Assembly (NCBI GenBank): GCA_944325615.1
Contig: CALVAU010000205.1
Span: 1-15,894, forward strand
From: Candidatus Gastranaerophilales bacterium
Lineage (GTDB): Bacteria; Cyanobacteriota; Vampirovibrionia; Gastranaerophilales; Gastranaerophilaceae
DNA length: 15,894 bases
Reading direction: 5' to 3'
This document shows, piece after piece, positions 1-6,920 of this stretch. The notes below the pieces were generated by a model that did no database searches, was not told where the DNA came from, and worked only from the letters and a program-made list of their open reading frames with translations. Positions within the stretch are counted from its first letter, which is position 1. Every line of letters starts with the position of its first letter. The position numbers were made by a program, and so were the translations under genes.

Positions 1-112
1 CGCCTTTTACAACGGATTTCATCATAGCTACCATGCATTTTTCTAAATACAAAGGCTCTGATGGCCTTGCCTGTACTGATACTATAACTTTACCTTTTAA
101 TCTGTTTATCAT
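1..112 (-). CDS. nanE: N-acylglucosamine/ManNAc-6-phosphate 2-epimerase, 5' fragment
   Basis: Only the first 37 codons are present; the gene leaves the window at its left edge. Read on the minus strand from the ATG at 112, the protein begins MINRLKGKVIVSVQARPSEP and continues through a short helix ending in VVKG at the edge. This matches the NanE N-terminus, where LKGxLIVSCQAxxxEPL forms the first strand of the TIM barrel; the usual Cys of SCQ is Val here. NanE converts N-acetylmannosamine-6-phosphate to N-acetylglucosamine-6-phosphate in sialic acid or ManNAc breakdown, in the cytoplasm. A GGAG lies only two bases before the ATG, which is tight, but the next upstream ATG (120) meets a stop after two codons. 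The gene is divergent from the M16 peptidase operon. The identification rests on the N-terminus alone. Confidence 0.75.
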   Translation of the reverse strand, partial: MINRLKGKVIVSVQARPSEPLYLEKCMVAMMKSVVKG

Positions 113-147
113 GACTCCATGATACAACAAAAAATAATTTTTTGATG

Positions 148-175
148 TATAATTAAATAAAAAATTATCAGGAGA
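148..175 (+). promoter_or_regulatory. Putative -10 element and ribosome binding site of the M16 peptidase operon
   Basis: A perfect TATAAT (148-153), preceded by TG, lies 29 bases before the ATG at 183 in the gap between the divergent nanE and peptidase genes. No convincing -35 is visible at the expected distance. A strong Shine-Dalgarno, AGGAGA (170-175), sits 7 bases before the ATG and supports that start. Confidence 0.45.
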
Positions 176-182
176 AAGTTTT

Positions 183-1514
183 ATGAAAAAATCTACCGTT
201 AAATATCCGTATCTTACAAAAGAAGTTGAAATTTATGAAAGAGAAAACGGGCACAAAATTGTACTTGCTCATAAAGAGGGTGAATTAGTTAACGTAAGCT
301 CTTGGGTAAAAACAGGCTCTATAAATGAAGATGATAGAATTAACGGTATTTCACACTTTCTTGAACATTTAATGTTTAAAGGCACACACAAGCATAAAGC
401 CGGAGAATTTGATAAAATTCTTGAGGCAAAAGGTGCTATTGTAAACGCTGCGACTTGGAAAGATTATACTTTTTATTATGTGACACTACCAAAAGGCGAA
501 AATAATTCAAACTTAGACCTTGCAATAGAATTGCACGCAGATATGATGCTTGATCCGATTTTACCAGAAGAAGAAATCGGACCTGCTTTTGATTTGAATG
601 ACAATGAAGTTAAAGAAAAAAGAGAACGTCACGTTGTAATCGAAGAAATCAGAATGCGCAAGGATCAGCCTTGGACAAAAGTTTATAATACATGTAATTT
701 TAATATGTACACCAAACATCCTTATAAACGAGATGTAATCGGTACACCTGAGATAATTTCTCAAGTTACACGTGATGATATTATGAATTATTATAAAACA
801 TTCTATTCTCCAGAAAATATCACAACAATAATTGTCGGAGATTTTGATAAAGAAGAAATTTTGAAAAAAGTCGAAAAAGAATTTGATTTTAAAGATAGAG
901 CAAATGCTCCTAAAAAAGTTAACGAAATTGATACTCCTGTAAGTGAGACAAAATATTTTGAGCAAACAGCTCATGTAAATACTTCATACGCAATTTTCGG
1001 CTGGCTCGGTCCAAAAGCTTGCGATATTAAAGCAAGTATAGAACTTGATTTAATAAGTATAATTTTAGGAGACAGCACAAGCTCTAGAATGTACCAAAAC
1101 TTGATTGAAAAAAGAGACGATGCCTTATTTAATATGATAAGTTCTGAACATTATCAATTTAAAGACGGAGACAATTTCTTTATTCAAGCTAATTTCAAAC
1201 CTGAAGAAAAAGATTTAGCAATTGCACTAATAAAAAAAGAATTGAAAGATTTAACTGATATAAGAATATCTGAAGATGAACTTAACAAAGCAAAAAAACG
1301 TATAAAAACACGTTTTGCATATTCTGCTGAAACAGTATCCGAAATCGGTGAGACTATCGGATATTATATGACTGTATGTGAAGATTTAAAACTTGTAGAG
1401 CAATATCTTGATGATCTTGACGGAATCACAGTAGATGACCTGAAGGCTACAATAAATAAATATCTTGATATAAATAACTGTGTTATCTCAGTACTCAACC
1501 CAGAGGAAGCTTAG
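183..1514 (+). CDS. M16 family zinc metallopeptidase (processing-peptidase-like)
   Basis: This 443-residue protein is a single-chain M16B-type peptidase. The inverted zinc motif HFLEH lies at residues 58-62, inside NGISHFLEHLMFKGT, the classical N-terminal signature. The third zinc ligand is probably Glu155 in VVIEEIRM. The N-terminal M16 domain spans about residues 15-185, and a C-terminal M16_C-like domain, starting near DVIGTPEIISQVTRDDI, spans about 190-370. The spacing between HxxEH and the distal Glu is about 92 residues, against roughly 74-77 in the family, because of an acidic insertion near residues 132-147. There is no signal peptide, so cytoplasmic action on peptides is likely. The substrate is unknown. 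It is co-transcribed with the downstream uracil-DNA glycosylase gene, with two bases between them. The start is fixed by AGGAGA at 170-175. Confidence 0.92.
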   Translation: MKKSTVKYPYLTKEVEIYERENGHKIVLAHKEGELVNVSSWVKTGSINEDDRINGISHFLEHLMFKGTHKHKAGEFDKILEAKGAIVNAATWKDYTFYYVTLPKGENNSNLDLAIELHADMMLDPILPEEEIGPAFDLNDNEVKEKRERHVVIEEIRMRKDQPWTKVYNTCNFNMYTKHPYKRDVIGTPEIISQVTRDDIMNYYKTFYSPENITTIIVGDFDKEEILKKVEKEFDFKDRANAPKKVNEIDTPVSETKYFEQTAHVNTSYAIFGWLGPKACDIKASIELDLISIILGDSTSSRMYQNLIEKRDDALFNMISSEHYQFKDGDNFFIQANFKPEEKDLAIALIKKELKDLTDIRISEDELNKAKKRIKTRFAYSAETVSEIGETIGYYMTVCEDLKLVEQYLDDLDGITVDDLKATINKYLDINNCVISVLNPEEA

Positions 1515-1516
1515 AT

Positions 1517-2116
1517 ATGATTTTAGCAACTTCTGAAGAAATTGAAGAGTTAGAAAAAGTTAAAGAAAAATGTCTCAAATGTGAAAAATGCCCGCTTTGC
1601 AAAACAAGAACTAACACTGTTTTTTCTGGTGGAATAGCCAATCATAAAATGATGCTGATTGGAGAAGCTCCCGGTTTTTATGAAGATCAAAAAGGTGAGC
1701 CTTTTGTCGGAAAAGCAGGCCAACTTTTGGATAAAATTCTCGCATCCGTTGGGTTTTCAAGAAAAGAACATTTATACATCTGCAACACTCTAAAATGCAG
1801 ACCTCCAGAAAACAGAGATCCGCTTCCTGAGGAAAAAGAAGCTTGTAGAGAATACCTTGATGCTCAAATAGAAATTTTAAAACCCAAAATAATTCTTCTT
1901 TGCGGACGAGTTGCTGTACAATCAATGCTTGGTACAACTCAGGGAATTACTAAAATCAGGGGAAAATGGTACGAAGGCCCAAACTTTTCTAAAATGATGC
2001 CAATTTACCATCCATCATACCTTTTAAGAAATGACTCAAGAGAAAAAGGCAGTCCTAAATGGCAAATGTGGCAAGACATTCAAGAAATAAAAAAAGTTTA
2101 TGACCAAATGGATTAA
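1517..2116 (+). CDS. Family 4 (iron-sulfur) uracil-DNA glycosylase
   Basis: This 199-residue protein removes uracil from DNA in base-excision repair. Motif A is present as GEAPGFYEDQKGEPFVGKAG (residues 49-68), and the active-site loop HPSYLLR is at 165-171. The four expected 4Fe-4S ligands can be assigned to Cys22, Cys25, Cys94 and Cys110; Cys19 and Cys28 are extra. The length is normal for the family, which is common in thermophiles and many anaerobes. It starts two bases after the M16 peptidase stop, with AGAGGAAG (1502-1509) inside the end of that gene as Shine-Dalgarno, so it is probably translationally coupled. It resembles the SPO1 DNA polymerase-related UDG group often annotated in genomes. 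Its stop codon overlaps the stop of the convergent ilvB gene. Confidence 0.94.
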   Translation: MILATSEEIEELEKVKEKCLKCEKCPLCKTRTNTVFSGGIANHKMMLIGEAPGFYEDQKGEPFVGKAGQLLDKILASVGFSRKEHLYICNTLKCRPPENRDPLPEEKEACREYLDAQIEILKPKIILLCGRVAVQSMLGTTQGITKIRGKWYEGPNFSKMMPIYHPSYLLRNDSREKGSPKWQMWQDIQEIKKVYDQMD

Positions 2117-3732
2117 ACATTTTCAAACGGTTCAGTTACAAAATCAACAACATAAGGTTCGTTTTCTGCAAAAGCTTTATTAAATGCAGAATTTACATCA
2201 TCCAAAGTTTCAACCCTTATTGCATCAATACCATAACTTTTTGCAAGAGTCACAAAATCAGGGTTACTAATTTCTGTCGCATAATAATCTTTATCAAAAT
2301 GCTCTTCTTGCAGTTGTCTTACCATACCAAGATATCCGTTATTCATTATAAATATTTTAATCGGGATATTATACTCTTTGCAGACGACAAGCTCTGGAAT
2401 ACTCATCTGAAAAGAACCATCCCCTGTGAATAGAATTACTGGGGCAAAATTTTTGGCAATAGATGCTCCAATAGCTGCCGGAAATCCAAATCCCATTGTA
2501 CCTAGCCCACCTGAAGTTAAGAATTTTGTTTTTTCCGTGAATTTATAATTCCCAATTAATGCTACTTGGTGCTGTCCTACATCAGTTGATATTATACAAG
2601 ATTTGTCTTTTGTATATTCATACAAACGTTTAGCAACATTTTTGATAGTTAATTTATCATCAGAAAAATCATTAACTTGTTTTTTTACATTTTCAAAATT
2701 GAACTCAAAATTATTACTTTCATTTTTTAATAATTTCAATAGGGAATAAACAAACTCTTTTATATCACAATTAAAGACAAAATCTGCTCTTATATTACGT
2801 AACAATTCTTTTGGATTAATATCAACTTGAATTATATTTTTTCTGTTAATTTCTTCCATATCGAAAGCATCAGATACGCGATCATTAAATCTTGCACCCA
2901 AAACTATTAACAAATCAGATTTTTTTAAAAGATTATTCGCAAAATCATCACCATACGAGCCTATCATGCCTGCATATAAAGAATTATTTTGCGGGAAAGC
3001 GCCTATTCCCATCATTGTAGAGACAACTGGAATATTAAGCATTGTGGATAATTCATACAACTCATTTTCTGCTTTTGAATGTATTACACCTCCGCCAGAA
3101 ACTATTACAGGATTTTTAGATGTTTTTAAAAGCTCTAATACGTTAGTTGTATCGATTACAGTATTATTAAAGTTTTCCTCATCCGGCAATGATAAATTCT
3201 TATATTCAACAGAATAGTCAAAAATATCCTTTGGAATTTCAATTACAACAGGACCTTTTTTACCTGCCATTGCAAGTAAATAAGCCTGCAAAATAACAAG
3301 TTCAGCCTCTTCTGCTTTTTCTATTTTAAATGATGCCTTCGTGCAAGATTTTACCATCTCTGAAAAAGAAATCTCTTGAAATGCATCCTGCCCTTTTAAT
3401 TTTGAACTTACTTGTCCTGATATAACAATTAAAGGAAACCCGTCAAGATATGCATTTGCAATACCTGTGATTGTATTAGAAGCTCCAGGCCCTGCTGTTA
3501 CCAAAACAACACCGCATTTTCCACTCACCCTTGCATAACCTTCGGCGGCATGTACTGCAGACTGTTCGTGTCTGAACAAATAATGTTTTATTTCTGACTG
3601 TTTAGACAATTCACTATATAAAGGTAATACAGAACTCCCTGGATATCCGAAAATTGTTGAGGTACCCAAACAGCGTAAAACATTTATTATTAGTTTTGAA
3701 ACAGATATTGTCTTTTTATTAGTTATTTGCAT
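2113..3732 (-). CDS. ilvB: Acetolactate synthase large (catalytic) subunit
   Basis: This 539-residue thiamine-diphosphate enzyme condenses pyruvate with pyruvate or 2-oxobutyrate, the first common step of branched-chain amino acid synthesis. The three domains are in order: the PYR domain with catalytic Glu56 in RHEQSAVHAAEGYAR, the central domain with LGARFNDRVS (279-287), and the PP domain with GQHQ (386-389), TSGGLGTMGFGFPAAIGA (406-423) and the ThDP/metal motif GDGS (437-440) to NN (464-465). Three positions known in plants as herbicide-site residues are non-consensus: Ser34 (plant Ala122), Ser109 (Pro197) and Leu474 (Trp574). No regulatory subunit gene (ilvN/ilvH) or other ilv gene is adjacent. 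The Shine-Dalgarno is weak (AGAAG, 7 bases before ATG). A possible -10, TAGAAT, lies 22 bases upstream of the start. The 3' end overlaps the convergent glycosylase gene by four bases. Confidence 0.95.
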   Translation of the reverse strand: MQITNKKTISVSKLIINVLRCLGTSTIFGYPGSSVLPLYSELSKQSEIKHYLFRHEQSAVHAAEGYARVSGKCGVVLVTAGPGASNTITGIANAYLDGFPLIVISGQVSSKLKGQDAFQEISFSEMVKSCTKASFKIEKAEEAELVILQAYLLAMAGKKGPVVIEIPKDIFDYSVEYKNLSLPDEENFNNTVIDTTNVLELLKTSKNPVIVSGGGVIHSKAENELYELSTMLNIPVVSTMMGIGAFPQNNSLYAGMIGSYGDDFANNLLKKSDLLIVLGARFNDRVSDAFDMEEINRKNIIQVDINPKELLRNIRADFVFNCDIKEFVYSLLKLLKNESNNFEFNFENVKKQVNDFSDDKLTIKNVAKRLYEYTKDKSCIISTDVGQHQVALIGNYKFTEKTKFLTSGGLGTMGFGFPAAIGASIAKNFAPVILFTGDGSFQMSIPELVVCKEYNIPIKIFIMNNGYLGMVRQLQEEHFDKDYYATEISNPDFVTLAKSYGIDAIRVETLDDVNSAFNKAFAENEPYVVDFVTEPFENV

Positions 3733-3784
3733 ATTATAACTTCTTTTTAAGTTAATTCTATCACAGGGATATTTTTTTAGCTAC

Positions 3785-3820
3785 AAAAAACAGGTAAGTA
3801 ATAAATACTCACCTGTTTTT
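3785..3820 (-). terminator. Intrinsic terminator of the rph operon
   Basis: Bases 3786-3795 (AAAAACAGGT) pair perfectly with 3811-3820 (ACCTGTTTTT). After one mismatch there are four more pairs and a five-base loop. The transcript from the minus-strand operon ends in a six-U run within and after the stem, 18 bases past the stop of the 105-residue gene. It could also stop plus-strand transcription, but no plus-strand gene points at it. Confidence 0.85.
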
Positions 3821-3838
3821 ACTTAATAAATTTATATA

Positions 3839-4156
3839 TTAATCATTTGAGAAAAGTTCTTTGATTAATCCTTTCTTATGTTCAACTTTTTGTTTTTGCT
3901 CACGAGCTTTCTTTTCTCTTGCTGCTTGACGTTCTGCAGCTTTTTTTCTTGCTTCTGCTTGTTTTGCTTTTTGTTTTGCAATTTTTTCTTGACGTTTTTT
4001 TCTGTCTGCTTCTGCCTTTGCGGCTGCTGATTTTTCTTTTTGAGTTATTTTAGAAGTTTTGCTGTTAATCCAATCAGAAATAGGTGTATCTGATGCATAT
4101 ACAGCGGTTGCACTCAACATAATCATTGCCAATAATGCTACTAATGTTTTTTTCAT
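3839..4156 (-). CDS. Small secreted Lys/Ala-rich helical protein
   Basis: I do not recognise the family of this 105-residue protein. A clear signal peptide (MKKTLVALLAMIMLSATAVYA) predicts cleavage after Ala21, giving a mature protein of about 84 residues. The mature part has a short leader (SDTPISDWINSKTSKIT), then a very basic, Lys/Ala/Arg/Gln-rich segment (about residues 40-93) that should form one long helix or coiled coil. It closes with HKKGLIKELFSND. That end, and the KITQKEKSAA stretch before the helix, resemble the ends of the helix in the upstream 248-residue protein (KKELWKELITE; KIMDAEKSLR), so the two look like a short and a long version of one design. It starts 13 bases after the upstream stop with AAAGGAG as Shine-Dalgarno. 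It is the last gene of the operon. Function is unknown. Confidence 0.8.
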   Translation of the reverse strand: MKKTLVALLAMIMLSATAVYASDTPISDWINSKTSKITQKEKSAAAKAEADRKKRQEKIAKQKAKQAEARKKAAERQAAREKKAREQKQKVEHKKGLIKELFSND

Positions 4157-4169
4157 TTTTACTCCTTTC

Positions 4170-4916
4170 CTACTCTGTAATCAATTCTTTCCATAGTTCT
4201 TTTTTACGTTCTATTTTTTGTTGATTGATTTTTGAAGCTTCTTCATTTTGTTTTTTAGCATTTTCAATTGAATTATTCAAATCTTCAATTTTTTGATTCA
4301 TTTGTTGTTTTTTAGCTTCTTGCTGTTTTTGAATAGCTTCAATTTGATCTGCCATTTCTTGTTGTTGTTGAAGTTTAGACTCTTCTATTGCTTTGTTCAA
4401 ATCTTCAATTTTTTGATTCATGTTTTGTTTTTTTAACTCTTGTTGCTGCTGAATTAGTTCCATTTGCTTAGACATCTCCTCTTGTCGTTGCAAACGAGCT
4501 TTTTCAACAGATTTATTGAATTCTTCAACCTTTTTATTCATTTCTTGTTTTCTGTTTTCTTGCAAATTTTGAATTTCTTCCATTTGTTTTTGCATTTCTT
4601 CTTGACGTTGTTGTCTTGAAGTTTCCACAGCTTTATTAAGCTCTTCAACCTTTTGGTTCATTTCGTCTTTTTGAGCTTCTTGAGTCTGCTGAATTTCTTT
4701 TATTTTTTCTTCCATAGCATTGCTTCGGATTTCACGATTTTTAATTAAAGTTTCCTGTGCTTGCTGCTGGTCGTCTCTTAAACTTTTCTCTGCATCCATT
4801 ATTTTTTGGGTATGCTTTTGTAAAAATTGCCCTGTATATGTATCAGGCTCTTCCGCATTAACTGAAAGACAAGCAGTCATTGCAACAGCCATTGACAACA
4901 CTAAAAGTTTTTTCAT
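4170..4916 (-). CDS. Exported or lipidated coiled-coil repeat protein
   Basis: This 248-residue protein has an N-terminal export signal, MKKLLVLSMAVAMTAC. Cys16 in MTAC could be a weak lipobox; otherwise cleavage after Ala21 (VNA-EE) is expected. From about residue 40 onward it is almost entirely Gln/Glu/Lys-rich helix. Residues 79-228 hold three full and one partial copy of a 40-residue repeat, each with QExxKxxMNxKxExxNxxxE and a later EMxxQxExIQ. It ends KKELWKELITE, like the C-terminus of the next gene product. The codon bias towards CAA/GAA/AAA gives the DNA a strong purine skew. The ATG is 10 bases after AAGGAG; an out-of-frame ATG seven bases upstream is not used. Its place after rph suggests co-expression, not shared chemistry. 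A periplasmic or cell-surface structural role is only a guess. Confidence 0.82.
   Translation of the reverse strand: MKKLLVLSMAVAMTACLSVNAEEPDTYTGQFLQKHTQKIMDAEKSLRDDQQQAQETLIKNREIRSNAMEEKIKEIQQTQEAQKDEMNQKVEELNKAVETSRQQRQEEMQKQMEEIQNLQENRKQEMNKKVEEFNKSVEKARLQRQEEMSKQMELIQQQQELKKQNMNQKIEDLNKAIEESKLQQQQEMADQIEAIQKQQEAKKQQMNQKIEDLNNSIENAKKQNEEASKINQQKIERKKELWKELITE
4233..4682 (-). repeat. 40-residue (120-base) tandem coding repeats
   Basis: Within the coiled-coil gene, residues 79-118, 119-158 and 159-198 align without gaps, and 199-228 is a fourth, partial copy. Recurrent anchors are QE at the start of each unit, MN at positions 8-9, N at position 16 and EM at positions 29-30. At DNA level the copies have diverged but keep a 120-base period. 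A half-unit before residue 79 (AMEEKIKEIQQT) suggests an older extra copy. Confidence 0.85.
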
Positions 4917-4952
4917 ATAACATATTCTCCTTTCCTTATTTAACAGATTATA

Positions 4953-5654
4953 CTAGATTAAATCGTATTTAGCAACAATTTTATCTATACCGCTTTTTGC
5001 AACATTAAAAATTTCAATCATTTTCTCTTGCTCATAAGGAGCACCTTCAGCAGTTGTTTGAAATTCTATAATTTTACCGCTTTTTGTAAGTACAATATTT
5101 GCATCCACTTGAGCGTGAGAATCTTCTTGATAATTTAAATCCAAAAGCACCTCTCCCTCAACAATACCTGCTGAAATCGCAGCAACAGGCTCAATTATAG
5201 GATTTTCTTTCAATACACCTTCATTCATCAATTTTGTGATTGCATCAACTAATGCAAGATAACCACCACAGATACTTGCTGTTCTCGTTCCACCATCAGC
5301 TTGAATTACATCAGCGTCGATAGTTATTGTCAAATCGGTAATTTTATTCAAATCAATACAAGCTCTGAGGCTTCTACCTATCAATCTTTGAATTTCCTGC
5401 GTGCGGCCTGAAATTTTAGTTCTTTCTCTTTGACATCTTGTATTTGTAGCTGAAGGCAAAAGAGAATATTCAGCAGTTAACCATCCTCTTGTATCCTCTT
5501 TATCCATCCATTTAGGTTTACCTGACTCAACTGAGGCTGTTGTTATCACTTTGGTATCTCCAAATTCTACTAAAACACTGCCGTAAGCGTGTTTTGTATA
5601 ATTTTTAGTAAACTTGATTTCTCTCAATTCATTGTTTTTTCGATCTGTTCTCAT
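4953..5654 (-). CDS. rph: Ribonuclease PH
   Basis: This 233-residue enzyme is a phosphate-dependent 3'-to-5' exoribonuclease that trims tRNA 3' ends and other RNAs, normally as a hexamer. It aligns with the family from end to end: MRTDRKNNELREIKFTKNYT at the N-terminus, WLTAEYSLLPSATNTR (substrate/phosphate region), GRTQEIQRLIGRSLRA, DADVIQADGGTRTASI and DLNYQEDSHAQVDANIV, with the acidic catalytic residues in the last two blocks. The length is normal (about 235-250). Shine-Dalgarno AAAGGAT lies 6 bases before the ATG. It sits 11 bases after the four-cysteine protein gene and 36 bases before the coiled-coil gene, in the middle of the five-gene operon. The common partner genes in other bacteria (rdgB, murI) are not adjacent here. 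Confidence 0.97.
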   Translation of the reverse strand: MRTDRKNNELREIKFTKNYTKHAYGSVLVEFGDTKVITTASVESGKPKWMDKEDTRGWLTAEYSLLPSATNTRCQRERTKISGRTQEIQRLIGRSLRACIDLNKITDLTITIDADVIQADGGTRTASICGGYLALVDAITKLMNEGVLKENPIIEPVAAISAGIVEGEVLLDLNYQEDSHAQVDANIVLTKSGKIIEFQTTAEGAPYEQEKMIEIFNVAKSGIDKIVAKYDLI

Positions 5655-5665
5655 ATTTTTATCCT

Positions 5666-5881
5666 TTACTCATAGTCCCACATATAAATTTGTCCGCAAT
5701 ATCGGCATACAGCATGTTCATTCATAAAACGTAAATCAGGTATGAATGTATAGCCATCTACAGATATTTCTATTTCGTTTTTATCGTTATACTTTTGCGA
5801 AAAACGTCTTTCTCCTTGATAATCCGGAGAAAACATCAATTCAAATTTATCAATTGATTTACAGTTTTTGCATCTGAACAT
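5666..5881 (-). CDS. Small four-cysteine (zinc-ribbon-like) protein
   Basis: I do not recognise the family of this 71-residue protein. Two CxxC knuckles bracket the chain, Cys4/Cys7 (RCKNCKS) and Cys59/Cys62 (CRYCGQ), a layout typical of a structural zinc ribbon with a beta-rich insert of about 50 residues (ISVDGYTFIPDLRFMNEHAV). It has no signal peptide and should be cytoplasmic. It lies between the membrane-protein gene (16 bases upstream) and rph (11 bases downstream), so it is co-transcribed with an RNA-processing enzyme. A nucleic-acid or protein-adaptor role would be plausible but is not shown. The Shine-Dalgarno is weak (GGA about 9 bases before the ATG). The start is supported by the first CxxC lying at residue 4. 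Confidence 0.75.
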   Translation of the reverse strand: MFRCKNCKSIDKFELMFSPDYQGERRFSQKYNDKNEIEISVDGYTFIPDLRFMNEHAVCRYCGQIYMWDYE

Positions 5882-5897
5882 AACTAAAATCCAAATA

Positions 5898-6869
5898 CTA
5901 ATTATCTTTTTCTTTAGCTCTTTTTAAAATTTCTGGGTCAAGCTTTTTTCTGCCAGATTTAGTAACCTTAGCCGGCACGCCATCTCTATCTGATAAACTC
6001 TTATACCACATCGTCCAAGTAATACTTCTTAATGGAAGAGTAAATCCTACAACTAAGAAAAATACTATCTGATCAATTATTGAATGTGCTATATCTAAAG
6101 GGGTAATTTGCGGTGCGCCTGCAGCTGCAAGAATAGTATTTACACCATCTACCGGTATTAATGATGCAAAACCTTCAAACATTCCAAGCAGTAGCTGCGT
6201 AATTTTTAAAGCATCGAAAATTACAGATACCCCCTGTTCCAAAAAATAATATGTAACTGCAAACAATATTGTTAAAACAGCTAATGTTCTTGCAAAGTTT
6301 CCTTTTATAAGCATTAGACTACGCTTAAAACAGCCTGAAGCTGAGACATCTTCTTCAAATGTAAATACTTGGAAAATAAGGACAAAATATACAAAAAATA
6401 TTAAACCTATTACCCAGAAAAACGGAATAACTGAAACTAAACTGAACAAACTAAAAATAAGCCATAATAAAATAAAAGTTCCGACTCTTCTTGTAACAAC
6501 CGCATTATATGCAGGAAAATCGTAAATTTTACCAGTTGACATAGCAGCATCAGTCATTGAATTTAGAGCTCCATAGGCCACCAAATAATCCCAAAACGCT
6601 TTCATCCATATTATGAGTCCTGGCAAAGCTATGAGCAACATACAGCTAATCAACTGTATAAAACCGTTCAACATTGGAATTTCCTGTATTAAATAATCCA
6701 AATGAGTCACAAACAGATAAGATGAAAAGAATACCCACAACAGCCCCAATAGTTGTCCAAATACAGGGAATAGCATATATAAAGCATATTTTGGAAAATG
6801 CATGCAATATAATTTAACTCCCTCAAATAATATACCTAATGCCGAATCGTTAACCTTATTCTTAGTCAT
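5898..6869 (-). CDS. Polytopic membrane protein of unknown function
   Basis: The most likely start is the ATG at 6869, because GGGAG lies five bases before it. An in-frame start at 6914 would add 15 residues without a Shine-Dalgarno and would run into the promoter of the divergent gene. The 323-residue product has about six hydrophobic segments: near residues 29-53, 70-90, two in 128-172, one near 195-215, and one near 270-290. A cytoplasmic-looking basic tail follows (RKKLDPEILKRAKEKDN). The segment FTFEEDVSASGCFKRSLMLIKGNF resembles the loop before a transmembrane helix in DUF975- or GPDPase-type membrane proteins, but I cannot assign a family. It is the first gene of the operon leading to rph. 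It is not an obvious sequence match to the tandem membrane paralogues at 9768-11476. Confidence 0.8.
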   Translation of the reverse strand: MTKNKVNDSALGILFEGVKLYCMHFPKYALYMLFPVFGQLLGLLWVFFSSYLFVTHLDYLIQEIPMLNGFIQLISCMLLIALPGLIIWMKAFWDYLVAYGALNSMTDAAMSTGKIYDFPAYNAVVTRRVGTFILLWLIFSLFSLVSVIPFFWVIGLIFFVYFVLIFQVFTFEEDVSASGCFKRSLMLIKGNFARTLAVLTILFAVTYYFLEQGVSVIFDALKITQLLLGMFEGFASLIPVDGVNTILAAAGAPQITPLDIAHSIIDQIVFFLVVGFTLPLRSITWTMWYKSLSDRDGVPAKVTKSGRKKLDPEILKRAKEKDN

Positions 6870-6882
6870 ATTTTCTCCCTTG

Positions 6883-6911
6883 TTGTATAATAATTTTATT
6901 ACAAATATATA
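6883..6911 (+). promoter_or_regulatory. Promoter region and imperfect palindrome between divergent genes
   Basis: The 51-base gap between the membrane-protein gene and the PHP gene holds TTGTATAATAA (6883-6893) followed by TTATTACAA (6896-6904), an inverted repeat apart from two missing bases. The plus strand offers TATAAT at 6886-6891, or TTGTAT with 17-base spacing to TATATA (6906-6911). The second choice would start transcription about three bases before the PHP ATG. It is not clear which is used. Confidence 0.35.
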
Positions 6912-6920
6912 CACAAAAAC

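Noticed and set aside
561..974. 137-codon minus-strand open frame inside the M16 peptidase gene
   Set aside because: It is antisense to a well-conserved peptidase and its Phe/Ile-rich translation is what AT-rich complement gives; no ribosome site.
1611..1937. 108-codon minus-strand frame inside the glycosylase gene
   Set aside because: It is antisense to the conserved motif A of the glycosylase and shows no family features.
4233..4682. 120-base tandem repeats as a CRISPR-like or satellite array
   Set aside because: The repeats are in frame, diverged at DNA level and conserved as protein, so they are coiled-coil coding repeats.
6870..6914. Earlier ATG (6914) for the six-helix membrane protein
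   Set aside because: GGGAG sits five bases before the ATG at 6869, and the extra 15 codons cover the divergent promoter region.
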